Positions 1-6,977 are shown, numbered from the stretch's first letter. The stretch is 12,373 nucleotides of DNA from Gammaproteobacteria bacterium (GCA_015232955.1 JADFYS010000032.1:1-12373), one strand, 5' to 3'. The notes: generated by a model not told the origin, from the letters alone. Made by a program: numbers and translations.

Positions 1-21
1 TATCTGGCATGATCATTAGCG

Positions 22-35
22 TGAAATACATTTCA
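22..35. repeat. Short perfect palindrome, possible operator
   Basis: TGAAAT, two bases, then ATTTCA form a perfect 6+6 inverted repeat downstream of the tetraheme cytochrome gene. It is AT-rich and shaped like a regulator-binding half-site pair, but no gene start is visible at the edge to tie it to. Nothing else convincing is seen in bases 1-107, and no terminator follows the minus-strand cytochrome gene. Confidence 0.2.
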
Positions 36-107
36 TAATCGAGGGTGACGCCGCACCATTCATGCAAGTTAGGTTGATGGGTAGTTATGAACCATCGTCC
101 TCGCCTG

Positions 108-689
108 TTAGCCCTCTTCTGGCTCCTGGGGCTCTTCAGGTCTGACATACCCCTCAGGCTCATCCGGCTCGGTGTGGGCGATCCCCTTATGACAGTCGAT
201 GCAGGTTTTGCCCTGCATGGGGGCGCGGGAGTGGCGCGAGCGGGCAGAACGCCCCTGCTCTTCAAGATTCATATTGTCAAAATCGTGACAGCTTCGACAT
301 TCGCGGGAGTTATTCGCCTCCATTTTGGCCCAGACCCGGGTCGCCATATCCCAGCGGTGCGCCTCGTACTTCTCACGACTATCTACGGTACCGATAATTT
401 CGTGATAGACATCTTTTGCGGCCATAATTTTAGCGGCAACTTTGGGGAAAAACGCTTTAGGAACATGGCAATCGGCACAGGTGGCCTGAACGCCTGAGGG
501 GTTCTTGAAGTGGATTGTCTCCTGATACTCTTCGAGGTTAATCTTCATCGAGTGGCAAGAGGTGCAGAACTCCATCTCGTTGGTGTAGCTAAAAAATGCA
601 TTCACCCCACCCATTCCAACCATACCGGAGAAGAAGATGAGTCCGACAATTAGAATCTTTTTTACAGTGCTTTTATCGCCAAAGCTCAT
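108..689 (-). CDS. NapC/NirT-family tetraheme cytochrome c (membrane quinol dehydrogenase)
   Basis: The 193-residue protein has one N-terminal membrane anchor (about residues 11-33) and four CXXCH heme sites (C42-H46, C71-H75, C131-H135, C163-H167). The first reads CTSCHSM, the CXXCHXM form whose Met ligates heme 1 in NrfH. Family-typical stretches such as ADCHVPK, KDVYHEIIGT and CIDCHKGIAH are present. NapC/NirT/CymA/TorC proteins oxidise membrane quinol and pass electrons to periplasmic reductases or carriers; length matches the family. A strong AAGGAGGG lies 10 bases before the ATG. No terminal reductase gene (napA, nirS, nrfA) is visible, so the electron acceptor is unknown. The last 20 residues form an unusual Glu/Pro-rich acidic tail. 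It is divergent from the nine-heme fusion gene. Family is confident; physiological partner is not. Confidence 0.93.
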   Translation of the reverse strand: MSFGDKSTVKKILIVGLIFFSGMVGMGGVNAFFSYTNEMEFCTSCHSMKINLEEYQETIHFKNPSGVQATCADCHVPKAFFPKVAAKIMAAKDVYHEIIGTVDSREKYEAHRWDMATRVWAKMEANNSRECRSCHDFDNMNLEEQGRSARSRHSRAPMQGKTCIDCHKGIAHTEPDEPEGYVRPEEPQEPEEG

Positions 690-833
690 GGCCTCGGACC
701 CTCCTTAAGATAGACTGTTATTGTGAATGTGGCTATTGGTAACGGATACTACGGAAAAATCTCTTTTCAGGCAAGCCCATCCCTGAGGTTGAAATCTTAC
801 CCCCTCCTGGTGGCAACGGTTTGAGAAATATGC

Positions 834-862
834 TTGACCTTGTTTCGGGCGTGGTTAACAAT
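834..862 (+). promoter_or_regulatory. Candidate sigma-70 promoter for the nine-heme cytochrome gene
   Basis: TTGACC (834-839) matches the -35 consensus at five of six bases. After a 17-base spacer, AACAAT (857-862) matches the -10 at four of six. It would give a 5' leader of about 190 bases that includes the inverted repeats at 940-998. This rests on consensus match only. Confidence 0.33.
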
Positions 863-939
863 GGGGGGAAAATCGGAGAGGGTTTGGTGTAGACGAAGCT
901 GGCATGAATGATCAGTTGTTTGCACCGGTTGAGGTTTTT

Positions 940-998
940 TATAGCAAAAACAGAGCTGAAAACGCGGATATCCTCTGTTTTCAAGGTTTTTGGCTATA
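940..998. repeat. Overlapping inverted repeats upstream of the nine-heme cytochrome gene
   Basis: AAAACAGAG (947-955) is perfectly complementary to CTCTGTTTT (973-981) across 17 bases. The same left arm also belongs to TATAGCAAAAAC (940-951), which pairs with GTTTTTGGCTATA (986-998) with one bulged base. The two pairings are mutually exclusive. This suits either a two-state leader RNA or a pair of operator sites. Function is inferred from shape alone. Confidence 0.4.
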
Positions 999-1060
999 GA
1001 CTCGAGAGTGCTTACTCCTATAAAAATTAATAAGTTAATCAAACCAAAGGAAGCGGAAGA

Positions 1061-3016
1061 ATGAATAAACTTAAGGGTGTGGGGCTTTTCTTATCTCTCT
1101 TGTTGTGGTTCTTGCCACACTTCGCCGCAACAGCGGTGGCCGCTGAAGAGGGCACGACAACCGCGAGTGCTGAACTCAATCTGGTCTCCAACCGCAAGTG
1201 TAACAAGTGCCACGACGACGAAGACGAAAAGATCTGGGAGTACGATGACGGCACGATTAACGAGATTTATGTCGACCCCGAAAAGCTGGAGGCGAGTGTC
1301 CACGGTGAACGCTACTGTGTAGAGTGCCACTCCAATGTTGAGCTGAATCGGGGGGAACACGATGAACGGCTCCCGATTAAGGTCGGTTGTGTGCAGTGTC
1401 ATCAGAAGTTGTGGCAAGAGCAGCAGGGGAGTGACGAACCGCAGCACAAACGCCTTGGGGTGGTGGTAGCGCAGATCGAGAGCTACATGCACTCGGTCCA
1501 TGCCCGTCCCAATCTTGAAGACCAGTCCCGAACCAACGCCACCTGTCATGACTGTCATGATGCCCATAATATCGGTTCTCTCGGCAGTGTAACCCGAGAG
1601 GAGCACCGTCTCGAGAACCCGGAGGTGTGTGGAAAGTGTCACCAGAAGCAGAAAGAGGCGTATCGCATCTCTGTTCATGGGCAGGAGGTGATAGAGAAGA
1701 ATAATAGTGATGCTGCCGTCTGTTCTGACTGCCACACCACGCACAATATCGAATCCCCTGAAAGCGACTCTGCCAAGCTCCAGATCACCAAAAACTGTGG
1801 TAGCTGTCACGAAGAGTCGATCGCAACTTACATGAAGTCGTATCACGGTCAGGTCAACCGCCTCGGTTATACCCACACTGCCAAGTGTTACGACTGTCAT
1901 GGTAGCCACGACCTGCAACGGGTCGATGACCCCACCTCACGGGTTCATTTGGATAACCGCCTTGAGACCTGCCGCAGCTGTCATGAAAATGCTCCGGAAG
2001 GGTTCCTCAGCTTCCATGCCCACGGCAATGCCAATGACTTTGACAAGTATCCGGGGATCTGGATTACAGCCAAATTCATGAATCTGCTGATTATCGGCGT
2101 ATTCCTCTTTTTCTGGACCCATGTCCTCTTCTGGTTCCATCGTGAGTATAAAGATCGCAAGTTAGGCAAGGGGTATGTACCACCAGTGGGCAGGGAAGAG
2201 ACGGTCTACTTCAGACGGTTTACCCTCACTTGGCGGGTGATCCATCTCCTCTTTGCGGTGAGCACGATGGTCTTGGTACTGACCGGTTCGGCACTCCTCT
2301 TCTCGCATACCGGCTGGGCACAGTTTGTCATCGGTCTAATGGGGGGGCCAGAGGTGGAGGCGATCATCCATCGTACCGCTGCAACTATCTGGCTCGGGGT
2401 CTTTTTCACCCATATTGCCATCGCTTCCTATAGGATCTTTACCGATCGGAAGACATTCCGCTGGTTTGGTCCCACCTCGATGTTGCCCAACTGGCAGGAT
2501 CTTGACGACATGATCGCGATGTTCCGTTGGTTCTTGGGCAAGGCAGAGCGTCCCGACTTTGATCGCTGGTCCTACTGGCAGAAGTTTGATTACTGGGCAC
2601 CGTTCTGGGGTGCTGGGGTGATCGGTCTCAGTGGGATGATGCTCTTCTTCCCCGAGAAGACCGCGACCATCTTGCCTGGATTTATGTTTAATATTGCCAC
2701 CATCATCCATGCCGAAGAGGCGCTGTTGGCGACGATATTCCTCTTTACGGTGCACTTCTTTAATTCCCACTTCCGTCCCGATAGGTTCCCGATGAGCACC
2801 ATTATCTTCACTGGGGCGATTCCATTAGAGGAGTTTAAGCATGAGCATCGGCTCGAGTACGAACGGCTGAAGGCGAGTGGCGAGTTGGAGCAGCATCTGG
2901 TGAATAAGCCGTCCAAGGGGATTCAGCGAGGCTCCAATATTCTAGGTGCCATTCTCATCTTCTTTGGCCTCACCTTGCTGACCTTGGTGACTATCGGTTT
3001 TGTCACCATGTCGTAG
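1061..3016 (+). CDS. Nine-heme cytochrome c fused to b-type cytochrome membrane domain (CbcL-like)
   Basis: The 651-residue protein starts with a signal peptide (about 1-28, ending ATAVAA). Nine CXXCH motifs follow, with first Cys at 47, 86, 110, 162, 190, 221, 246, 276 and 304. The C-terminal half (about 337-650) has roughly six membrane segments with membrane-embedded histidines (H395, H437, H451, H550, H565) that could ligate two b hemes. It resembles the cytochrome b subunits of formate dehydrogenase and Ni-hydrogenase. Nine c hemes plus a HydB-like diheme b domain in one chain is the layout of Geobacter CbcL, an inner-membrane quinone oxidoreductase used in low-potential extracellular respiration. 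I infer quinone-linked electron exchange with periplasmic cytochromes, in either direction. Start supported by AAGGAAG and the signal peptide. Heme count is certain; the CbcL role is an analogy. Confidence 0.88.
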   Translation: MNKLKGVGLFLSLLLWFLPHFAATAVAAEEGTTTASAELNLVSNRKCNKCHDDEDEKIWEYDDGTINEIYVDPEKLEASVHGERYCVECHSNVELNRGEHDERLPIKVGCVQCHQKLWQEQQGSDEPQHKRLGVVVAQIESYMHSVHARPNLEDQSRTNATCHDCHDAHNIGSLGSVTREEHRLENPEVCGKCHQKQKEAYRISVHGQEVIEKNNSDAAVCSDCHTTHNIESPESDSAKLQITKNCGSCHEESIATYMKSYHGQVNRLGYTHTAKCYDCHGSHDLQRVDDPTSRVHLDNRLETCRSCHENAPEGFLSFHAHGNANDFDKYPGIWITAKFMNLLIIGVFLFFWTHVLFWFHREYKDRKLGKGYVPPVGREETVYFRRFTLTWRVIHLLFAVSTMVLVLTGSALLFSHTGWAQFVIGLMGGPEVEAIIHRTAATIWLGVFFTHIAIASYRIFTDRKTFRWFGPTSMLPNWQDLDDMIAMFRWFLGKAERPDFDRWSYWQKFDYWAPFWGAGVIGLSGMMLFFPEKTATILPGFMFNIATIIHAEEALLATIFLFTVHFFNSHFRPDRFPMSTIIFTGAIPLEEFKHEHRLEYERLKASGELEQHLVNKPSKGIQRGSNILGAILIFFGLTLLTLVTIGFVTMS

Positions 3017-3040
3017 AGGTAGAGAACTGGGGTCAGGGGT

Positions 3041-3102
3041 TGGGGAGCATGGAGGCTTCCCATACTCTCTGCAGGTAACCGTTCAGACCCCCCTGCTTTT
3101 TT
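3041..3102 (+). terminator. Candidate terminator hairpins after the nine-heme cytochrome gene
   Basis: TGGGGAGC (3041-3048) pairs with GCTTCCCA (3055-3062) as an 8-bp stem with one G-U pair and a 6-base loop, 24 bases after the stop codon, but without a T tract. A second weaker stem, GCAGG (3071-3075) with CCTGC (3092-3096), is followed directly by six Ts (3097-3102). Either could end transcription of the cytochrome gene. Confidence 0.35.
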
Positions 3103-3174
3103 AACCCTCACCCCTACCCTCTCCCGCTGGGAGAGGGAGATCAGGTGATGGGGTCTGAACGGTTACCTCTGCAG
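3069..3174. repeat. Nested palindromic intergenic repeat (REP/MITE-like)
   Basis: Perfect 18-bp inverted arms lie at 3074-3091 and 3150-3167 (GGTAACCGTTCAGACCCC and its complement). Outside each arm is CTGCAG (3069-3074, 3169-3174), offset by two bases on the right. Inside sits a second perfect hairpin, CCCTCTCCC (3117-3125), loop GCT, GGGAGAGGG (3129-3137), flanked by imperfectly complementary CACC and GGTG. The inner motif resembles the CCCTCACCC...CCCTCTCCC/GGGAGAGGG palindromes often seen between proteobacterial genes. The size (about 106 bp) and terminal inverted repeats suggest a non-coding mobile palindrome. No target-site duplication was identified. Confidence 0.72.
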
Positions 3175-3300
3175 AAGATCGGTAGGGGGAAGAAAACTCT
3201 CTTTCGCCTCCGGTTGTGGATGGTGATGACAGGTGTTAATCTTGAATGAGAGGGTGCAGATCGCACCGATATCAGATAGTGTGAAACTCAGGAGTAATCG

Positions 3301-4020
3301 ATGATCTCTTTTCGTTTTTTTACAACGCGGTATGGGGGGGGGCTGTTCCCTCTGTTGCTGATGAGTGCAGTGCTCTCTGCTCAGGAGGTTGAGGATGAGG
3401 TCCATCTTACAACCGAGATGGATGAAGCGATCCACCTTCAATCCAATATTGAGAACGGTAAGCGCATCTTCCAGACCTGCCATCTCTGCCATAGCGATGA
3501 TGGTTGGGGGATGGTAGAAGGGGTGGGGCGGCGTATGCCGAATGGGTACTACCCACAACTTGCAGGACAGCACAAGAATGTGTTGATCAAACAGTTGGGG
3601 GATATCCGTAGTGGTAACCGTGATAACCCGACCATGTACCCCTTCACTCTCGATAAATATATCGGTGGGGCGCAGGATATTGCCGATGTCACCGGCTATA
3701 TCGAATCCTTGCGCATGAACACCAATAATCAGAAGGGGGTTGGTACCGATCTCGAACACGGCAAGCGTCTCTATGAGAGGGAGTGTGTCAGCTGTCACGG
3801 TGACAACGGTGAGGGGAGTAATGAGAAGTTTTACCCCCGGATTCAGGGGCAGAACTACACTTATATGCTACGCCAGATGCTCTGGATTCGTGATGGTAAA
3901 AGAAGAAATGCCAACAAGAAGATGGTGCGCCAGATACACGATTTCACCTATCGCGATATTATGGCGGTGGTCGACTACACTTCGAGAATGGAACCACCGA
4001 AAAAAGATGTCAATTTTTAA
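3301..4020 (+). CDS. Exported diheme cytochrome c (c4/c553-like)
   Basis: The 239-residue protein has an N-terminal signal peptide (about 1-27, ending VLSA) and two class I cytochrome c domains. Heme sites are C60HLCH64 and C162VSCH166. Each domain is followed by a plausible axial Met (M112 in NPTMYP, M208 in NKKMVRQ) and by the helix typical of the fold (QDIADVTGYIESL; RDIMAVVDYTSRM). Such c4-type proteins shuttle electrons in the periplasm between membrane complexes and oxidases or reductases; here it could accept electrons from either nearby membrane cytochrome. AGGAG sits 6 bases before the ATG. Only 27 bp separate it from the ankyrin gene, so they are probably cotranscribed. The signal-peptide region carries a T7 and a G9 run. 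Its redox partner is not shown by the sequence. Confidence 0.88.
   Translation: MISFRFFTTRYGGGLFPLLLMSAVLSAQEVEDEVHLTTEMDEAIHLQSNIENGKRIFQTCHLCHSDDGWGMVEGVGRRMPNGYYPQLAGQHKNVLIKQLGDIRSGNRDNPTMYPFTLDKYIGGAQDIADVTGYIESLRMNTNNQKGVGTDLEHGKRLYERECVSCHGDNGEGSNEKFYPRIQGQNYTYMLRQMLWIRDGKRRNANKKMVRQIHDFTYRDIMAVVDYTSRMEPPKKDVNF
3315..3342 (+). repeat. Homopolymer tracts (T7 and G9) in the signal-peptide codons of the diheme cytochrome
   Basis: Seven Ts (3315-3321) and nine Gs (3334-3342) lie within the first 14 codons. The G run encodes Gly12-Gly14. Loss of one G brings TGA within seven codons after the tract; gain of one brings TGA within about 18. Either change would switch the gene off, as at a slipped-strand contingency locus. 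Confidence 0.6.
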
Positions 4021-4047
4021 TCCTTATTACCTAAATCGAGGCTAAGC

Positions 4048-5001
4048 ATGGTGATCTCTTTTTCACGCAACGCTCTTCTCCTCACCCTGCTTCTGCTGAT
4101 GGCAACGGTTTCAGCCTCACTACAGGCAGAGGTTACAGATGCGTCTCTGCTAGAGGCGGTGGTAGAGGGAGATCTTGAACAGGTACAGAAGCTCCTTGAG
4201 GCGGGGGCCAACCCCAACGCCACAGGGGACTTTGGCTTCTTCCCTTTAATCTATGCTGCAGAAGATGGCAGTGTAGAGATGACCCGCCTTCTGTTGCAAT
4301 ATGGCGCAACAGCCGATAAGAAGACGGCTAACGGCTACACCCCTTTGATCGCGGCGGCAGAACAGGGGCACCTGGTGCTTTCCTCCGTTCTTCTTGAAAA
4401 TGGAGCGGATCCGCACACCAAAACCCGAAAGGGGGAGGACGCTTTTATGTTTGCGGTGCGGGCGGGGTTTGAAGATGTGTTGGCGATCCTCATCACCTAT
4501 GGTGCTAGTATCAACACCTCGGACAAACATGGCGAGACCGCCCTGATGGTGGCGATTGAGCAGCAGCACTACCACATTATGCAGATGCTTCTCATGGCAG
4601 GCGCCGATACCAATGTTGAGAGCGCCAATGGCAGCAGCCCACTAATGAAGGCGGCCGAACTGGAAGATGTGAATTATGTGAAGGCACTGCTTTTACGCAA
4701 GGCAGATGTGAATGCGAAGGATAGCAACGGCACCACACCACTCCATATCGCTGCAAATTTTGGTCATCTGAAGGTGGTGCAAGCGTTATTGAATAGTGGG
4801 GCGGAGGTCAATCATGTCGATAAAGATGGTTGGACGCCGTTGATGAGTGCCGCCTATAACGGACACGACAGCGTGGTTTCACTGCTGTTGGCACAGGGTG
4901 CCGACACCAGTATGAGAAGCGCTCGTGGCAAATGGGCATACGAGTTAGGGGTGAAGGGGAAGCTGAGTCCGGACCTTCTGCAACAGCTAAAACGGAATTA
5001 G
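4048..5001 (+). CDS. Exported ankyrin-repeat protein
   Basis: The 317-residue protein has a clear signal peptide (about 1-27, ending SLQA) and then about eight ankyrin repeats of 33 residues filling residues 30-295. Good copies read GYTPLIAAAEQGH..., GTTPLHIAANFGH... and GWTPLMSAAYNGH..., each followed by an LLL-x-GAD-type turn. A degenerate last repeat with a helix caps the C-terminus. Ankyrin arrays bind other proteins and have no catalytic activity. In Pseudomonas a periplasmic ankyrin protein (AnkB) supports catalase activity, so a chaperone-like or docking role for the cytochrome encoded just upstream is a reasonable inference. GAGG lies 6 bases before the ATG. The gene follows the cytochrome by 27 bp and ends 1 bp from the stop of the convergent holC. 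Domain call is very sure; partner unknown. Confidence 0.92.
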   Translation: MVISFSRNALLLTLLLLMATVSASLQAEVTDASLLEAVVEGDLEQVQKLLEAGANPNATGDFGFFPLIYAAEDGSVEMTRLLLQYGATADKKTANGYTPLIAAAEQGHLVLSSVLLENGADPHTKTRKGEDAFMFAVRAGFEDVLAILITYGASINTSDKHGETALMVAIEQQHYHIMQMLLMAGADTNVESANGSSPLMKAAELEDVNYVKALLLRKADVNAKDSNGTTPLHIAANFGHLKVVQALLNSGAEVNHVDKDGWTPLMSAAYNGHDSVVSLLLAQGADTSMRSARGKWAYELGVKGKLSPDLLQQLKRN

Positions 5002-5002
5002 C

Positions 5003-5428
5003 TTAACTCTTAATGGTGTGGCTATTGAGGGGGTAGCCTCGCTGTCGGTAGTAGAGATAACGCGCTCTCCCTTCAGTTTTCTCCTCCTCTGCGCTGGTGA
5101 TCACTTCGGCCACCCGTCTGAAACGGCTAAACAGGGGAGGAACTGCCCCGTCCAGATTGAGCAAGAGATCGTCATGCTCTTGTCGCTCGGGGTTAGAGCC
5201 GATAGTGATCGGCGTCAGAAGATCACTACTCTCACCCTGTTGTCGTCGATGCGGGATGAAACTATCTTGACGATAGCTCCATAACCCCGCATCAATCTCC
5301 TCTGCTAACCTATTGTCACTGCACTGGATGTAACATCGATGCCGCAGACGGTACACCTTCTCCAGTAGACGGTAGATAAAGGGGTACGGTGTGGTGCTCG
5401 ACAGAATATAGAAGTCGATTTGGGTCAC
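5003..5428 (-). CDS. holC: DNA polymerase III chi subunit
   Basis: The 141-residue product resembles the chi subunit of the clamp-loader complex, which with psi links polymerase III holoenzyme to single-strand binding protein. Supporting segments are the N-terminal TQIDFYILS strand, AEEIDAGLWSYRQDSFIPH (E. coli has DEALWARPAESFVPH), and the C-terminal RARYLYYRQRGYPLN (E. coli RERYKAYRVAGFNLN). Length is close to E. coli chi (147). The start is a GTG that overlaps the pepA stop as GTGA, with no strong ribosome site, so translation is probably coupled to pepA. In E. coli valS follows holC; here the next gene is the convergent ankyrin gene, its stop one base away. Signal is moderate in sequence but strongly backed by gene order. 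Confidence 0.88.
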   Translation of the reverse strand: MTQIDFYILSSTTPYPFIYRLLEKVYRLRHRCYIQCSDNRLAEEIDAGLWSYRQDSFIPHRRQQGESSDLLTPITIGSNPERQEHDDLLLNLDGAVPPLFSRFRRVAEVITSAEEEKTEGRARYLYYRQRGYPLNSHTIKS

Positions 5429-6942
5429 AACTGGTTGAGCAGATAATGGGTGAGAAGGGGGACGGGACGACCGGTGGCCCCTTTATTATCACCACTGCGC
5501 CAGGCGGTACCGGCAATATCGAGGTGTGCCCAGCGGTAATCTTGGGTAAAGCGGGAGAGAAAACAGGCCGCGGTAATCGTCCCCGCACTCTTACCCCCGA
5601 TATTGGCGATGTCGGCAAAGGGGCTTTTTAGCTGCTGGTCGTATTCATCCCACATGGGAAGCGGCCAGATTCGGTCATCGCTGGCATCCCCGGCCTGTTG
5701 CAGATCCTTGAGCAGAGAATCATCATTGCCCAAAACTCCGGAGGCGTGGTGGCCGAGGGCAACGATGACCGCCCCGGTCAGGGTGGCGATATCGATAACG
5801 GTTTTGGGTTGATAACGACCGACATAGGTGAGGGCGTCGCAGAGAATGAGTCGTCCTTCAGCATCGGTATTGAGGATCTCAATCGTCTGTCCCGACATCG
5901 AGGTGACAATATCTCCTGGCTTATTGGCGGCACCATCGGGTAGATTCTCAGAGCAGGGGATCACCGCAACGAGATCCAGTTTTGGTTTTAACAGCGCGAT
6001 TGCACGCAGAGTACCGAAAACTGCAGCACCTCCTGCCATGTCATACTTCATCTCATCCATCGCGGCGGCGGGCTTAAGCGAGATCCCCCCGGCATCAAAG
6101 GTGAGCCCTTTACCCACCAGCGCTACAGGCTGTTTCAACGCCTTGTCAGCGTTTCCGCTTCTGCCGTGGTACTCCATCACAATCAGTTTGGCCGGCTCTC
6201 TTGAACCGCGAGAGACGGAGAGCAAGGCCCCCATCCCCAGCTTTTTCATCTCCTTTTCATCGAGGATGGTGGTGGTAATTAGGGGGAATTCAGCAGCCAG
6301 TCCTTCGGCAGTTGCGGCGAGATGGCTGGGGGTACAGAGGTTACCCGGAAGGTTCCCCAGATCGCGGGCCAGAGTTGTCCCACGATCGAGGGCATTGGCT
6401 ATCTGGACCGCTCTCTTCACTGCAGAGTCACGCTTTTTAACAGAGAGGGTCACCTTCTCTAACCGCTTCTCTTCTTCCCTTTCCCCTTCCTCTTTACCGA
6501 TAGCAGTTTTCAACTGATCAAAACGGTAATGGCCATCAGTGAATGCGGCGGTCTCGCAACCAATTTTCCACGGTAGATCGCGATTCGGTACCTCGATCTG
6601 GTTGATGGTCGAGACAATATGACGATAGCCGAGGCGTTTGATCTCAGCAGCAACCGTCTGACACAGCTTTCTGTAATCCTGCTCACTGCACCCTTCACTC
6701 AGGCTACCAGCACCCACCAGCAGCAGCCGTGACGCGGCAAGCCCCTCTATTTCAGGTATTAGCAGGAGATCACCCACTTTTCCCGTCAGATCACCACCGG
6801 CGGTAAGGCGGCTTAGCTGCTGTTTACAGTGGAGATCAATCTCTGCCGCCAGAGGTGAGAGTTCACCTTCACGATAGACCGCTACCACCAGACAGTCCCC
6901 GGATCGCTTGATTATGGAGTTCTCTTTGCAGGAAAAGTGCAT
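5425..6942 (-). CDS. pepA: Cytosol (leucyl) aminopeptidase, M17 family
   Basis: The 505-residue protein is a full-length leucyl aminopeptidase, which removes N-terminal residues from peptides using two metal ions in a hexamer. The expected metal ligands are K278, D283, D301, D360 and E362, in VGKGLTFDAGG, KYDMAGGAAV and the signature NTDAEGRLIL. Catalytic K290 and R364 are also present. All sit at a constant +8 offset from the E. coli residues, so the active site is intact. The N-terminal domain (1 to about 170) is more divergent, with a charged EGEREEEKRLEK stretch at 153-163. E. coli PepA also binds DNA in carAB control and plasmid resolution; whether this one does cannot be seen. Start is ATG with a weak GAGG. 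It is the first gene of pepA-holC and divergent from lptF, as in E. coli. Confidence 0.97.
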   Translation of the reverse strand: MHFSCKENSIIKRSGDCLVVAVYREGELSPLAAEIDLHCKQQLSRLTAGGDLTGKVGDLLLIPEIEGLAASRLLLVGAGSLSEGCSEQDYRKLCQTVAAEIKRLGYRHIVSTINQIEVPNRDLPWKIGCETAAFTDGHYRFDQLKTAIGKEEGEREEEKRLEKVTLSVKKRDSAVKRAVQIANALDRGTTLARDLGNLPGNLCTPSHLAATAEGLAAEFPLITTTILDEKEMKKLGMGALLSVSRGSREPAKLIVMEYHGRSGNADKALKQPVALVGKGLTFDAGGISLKPAAAMDEMKYDMAGGAAVFGTLRAIALLKPKLDLVAVIPCSENLPDGAANKPGDIVTSMSGQTIEILNTDAEGRLILCDALTYVGRYQPKTVIDIATLTGAVIVALGHHASGVLGNDDSLLKDLQQAGDASDDRIWPLPMWDEYDQQLKSPFADIANIGGKSAGTITAACFLSRFTQDYRWAHLDIAGTAWRSGDNKGATGRPVPLLTHYLLNQL

Positions 6943-6977
6943 CTTTGCCTCGTTGTTCGCAACTAAAAGAGGATATT

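Larger units (their letters stand above)
690..1060. promoter_or_regulatory. Divergent intergenic regulatory region between two cytochrome genes
   Basis: This 371-bp gap separates the start of the tetraheme gene (minus) from the start of the nine-heme fusion gene (plus). No credible protein gene is seen in it. It holds a candidate plus-strand promoter (834-862), a set of overlapping inverted repeats (940-998), and an AT-rich stretch just before the fusion gene's ribosome binding site (AAGGAAG, 1047-1053). I saw no full FNR-type TTGAT-N4-ATCAA site; only an isolated ATCAA half-site occurs, near 1038-1042. The length suggests both genes are regulated, possibly together. Confidence 0.5.

Noticed and set aside
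733..1042. Two minus-strand frames in the divergent intergenic region (733-984 and 797-1042)
   Set aside because: Both begin at TTG without a ribosome site, overlap each other in different frames, and cover the control region of the plus-strand gene.
1029..1042. Possible FNR site just before the nine-heme cytochrome gene
   Set aside because: Only the ATCAA half matches (AATAA-N4-ATCAA); the left half is wrong, and it sits too close to the start codon to judge.
1091..1918. Minus-strand frame of 275 codons inside the nine-heme cytochrome gene
   Set aside because: It is antisense to a gene with nine heme motifs and a signal peptide, and its translation has no recognisable domain.
3253..3267. 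GGTGC-N5-GCACC hairpin upstream of the diheme cytochrome
   Set aside because: Only a 5-bp stem with no T tract or nearby promoter; within chance expectation.
3163..3798. Minus-strand frame of 211 codons opposite the diheme cytochrome
   Set aside because: Antisense to two heme motifs and a signal peptide; no domain seen.
5828..6517. Plus-strand frame of 229 codons inside pepA
   Set aside because: Ser/Ala/Arg-rich antisense frame over an intact aminopeptidase active site; no ribosome site or domain.
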